DNA from: JAAYTY01 sp964569245
Lineage (GTDB): Bacteria > Fermentibacterota > Fermentibacteria > Fermentibacterales > Fermentibacteraceae
Direction of reading: 5' to 3'
DNA: 64,000 nt
Assembly (NCBI GenBank): GCA_964569245.1
Contig: CAZMTK010000002.1
Coordinates: 62,001 to 126,000 of the forward strand
The notes below the pieces were generated by a model. That model had not been told where the DNA came from, did not search any database, and worked only from the letters and a program-made list of their open reading frames with translations. Position 1 is the stretch's first letter. The number at the start of each line of letters is the position of its first letter. A program made the translations under genes and the position numbers. This document shows, one piece after another, positions 63,382 to 64,000 of the stretch.

Positions 63382-64000
63382 TCAGCGAGCCCCCTCCCTG
63401 GCGCAGAGATCCCTGCCGCCCATGTAGACGATCTCTTCGACGAGGGTCGTTCCGGAGGCCGCCTCGACCCTGTCCCTGATAATATCGATGAGACGCACGA
63501 TGTCGGCCGATGTTGCTCCGCCGGTGTTCACTATGAAGTTCGCATGCTTCCGCGAGACCATCGCTCCGCCGCAGATCAGCCCCTTCAGCCCCGCCTCCTC
63601 TATCAGCCGTCCGGGAGGCCGGTCGCCCGAAGGCCGTCTGAACACGCTGCCTGCGCTGGGCATGTCCAGTGGCAGCGTCTCCCTGCGTTTGCGCAGGTGA
63701 CCGGCCGCCTCTGCTCTCAGGCAGGCGGGATCTGCTTCAGGAAGCAGTAGCCTTGCGCGGGCGACCACCCATTCCCCTGACTGGAAGGAGCTCGACCTGT
63801 AGCCGAAACGGCATTCCTCGGCGGAAAACGCCCTGACGGTCCCGCCTGGCCCTATGGCCTCCAGGGATTCCACAAGGCCCGACAGCGACGATCCATAGGC
63901 TCCGGCGTTCATGCAGGCTGCGCCGCCGACAGTCCCGGGGATGCCGGCGGCAAACGAGAGCCCACCGGCTCCCTTCATGCAGGCCGCACCGGCCAGAGGG
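63382..64000 (-). CDS. murB: UDP-N-acetylmuramate dehydrogenase (3' part, cut by window edge)
   Basis: Second cytoplasmic step of peptidoglycan precursor synthesis (UDP-GlcNAc-enolpyruvate reduction). The visible part reads on past 63978 to the edge without a stop (PLAGAACMKGAGG), so the start lies outside. Seen: GLSFAAGIPGTVGGAACMNA (FAD-binding), FGYRSSSFQ, the catalytic Ser in PSAGSVFRRP and GLICGGAMVSRKHANFIVN. The neighbouring polysaccharide genes follow on directly. MurB is essential for wall synthesis. Confidence 0.94.
   Translation of the reverse strand, partial: PLAGAACMKGAGGLSFAAGIPGTVGGAACMNAGAYGSSLSGLVESLEAIGPGGTVRAFSAEECRFGYRSSSFQSGEWVVARARLLLPEADPACLRAEAAGHLRKRRETLPLDMPSAGSVFRRPSGDRPPGRLIEEAGLKGLICGGAMVSRKHANFIVNTGGATSADIVRLIDIIRDRVEAASGTTLVEEIVYMGGRDLCAREGAR

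Overview
The window is high-GC, single-chromosome bacterial DNA with a 100-base assembly gap at 46849-46948, so it is a contig or scaffold, probably from a draft or metagenome-assembled genome. The envelope is Gram-negative in type: outer-membrane barrels, a Wza-like polysaccharide export protein, a lipoprotein, and two secreted proteins that end in what look like type IX secretion (T9SS) sorting domains. The T9SS-like tails and a Bacteroidota-like L2 signature (DHPMGGGEG, then AKGLKTR) point to the FCB superphylum or a neighbouring candidate phylum such as Fermentibacterota. This is inference; no 16S gene is present. Arginine is often encoded by AGG despite the high GC.

Region 1 (1-30998, all minus strand) is a nearly unbroken translation and transcription superoperon. 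Read in the direction of transcription it runs tRNA-Thr(TGT), tRNA-Tyr, tRNA-Gly, tRNA-Thr(GGT), tuf, rpmG, tRNA-Trp, secE, nusG, rplK, rplA, rplJ, rplL, rpoB, rpoC, rpsL, rpsG, fusA, rpsJ, rplC, rplD, rplW, rplB, rpsS, rplV, rpsC, rplP, rpmC, rpsQ, rplN, rplX, rplE, rpsZ, rpsH, rplF, rplR, rpsE, rpmD, rplO, secY, adk, map, infA, rpmJ, rpsM, rpsK, rpoA, rplQ (cut by the window edge). A good sigma70-type promoter precedes the tRNA cluster (31012-31040). Departures from the textbook order are the absence of rpsD between rpsK and rpoA, the placing of tuf next to the tRNAs rather than after fusA, an insertion of about 225 residues in RpoC, and a structured 169-base gap before rplC.

Region 2 (31256-36845) holds a lipoprotein plus MacB/LolE-like ABC exporter operon (+ strand), facing a minus-strand operon lysC - uppP - TPR/beta-barrel protein (34041-38814). 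Region 3 (38962-47188, +) carries three glycosyltransferases, a tiny extremely acidic protein, a TauE-like permease, a nucleotide-sugar dehydrogenase and a secreted protein of unknown function interrupted by the gap. Region 4 (47189-53786) is a mixed accessory stretch: a secreted repeat protein with a T9SS-like tail, a GyrI-like effector-binding protein, a CCA-adding enzyme, an outer-membrane barrel paired with a Gate-domain membrane protein, and an iron-sulfur flavoprotein.

Region 5 (53845-64000, minus) is a polysaccharide assembly and export operon. In order of transcription it is murB (cut), a Rmd-like sugar reductase, a secreted beta-propeller with a T9SS-like tail, rfbA, rfbB, a UDP-xylose-synthase-like decarboxylase, a Wza-like exporter, a Wzz-like chain-length protein and a Wzx-like flippase, mostly joined by 4-base start/stop overlaps. 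Together with the glycosyltransferases and the dehydrogenase of region 3 this suggests surface polysaccharide synthesis, but no polymerase or initiating sugar-phosphate transferase is visible. I see no CRISPR array, prophage, transposase or rRNA gene. I found no complete new defence-like or metabolic system; the best leads are the RpoC insertion, the secreted propeller inside the polysaccharide operon, the TPR/barrel fusion and the acidic mini-protein.
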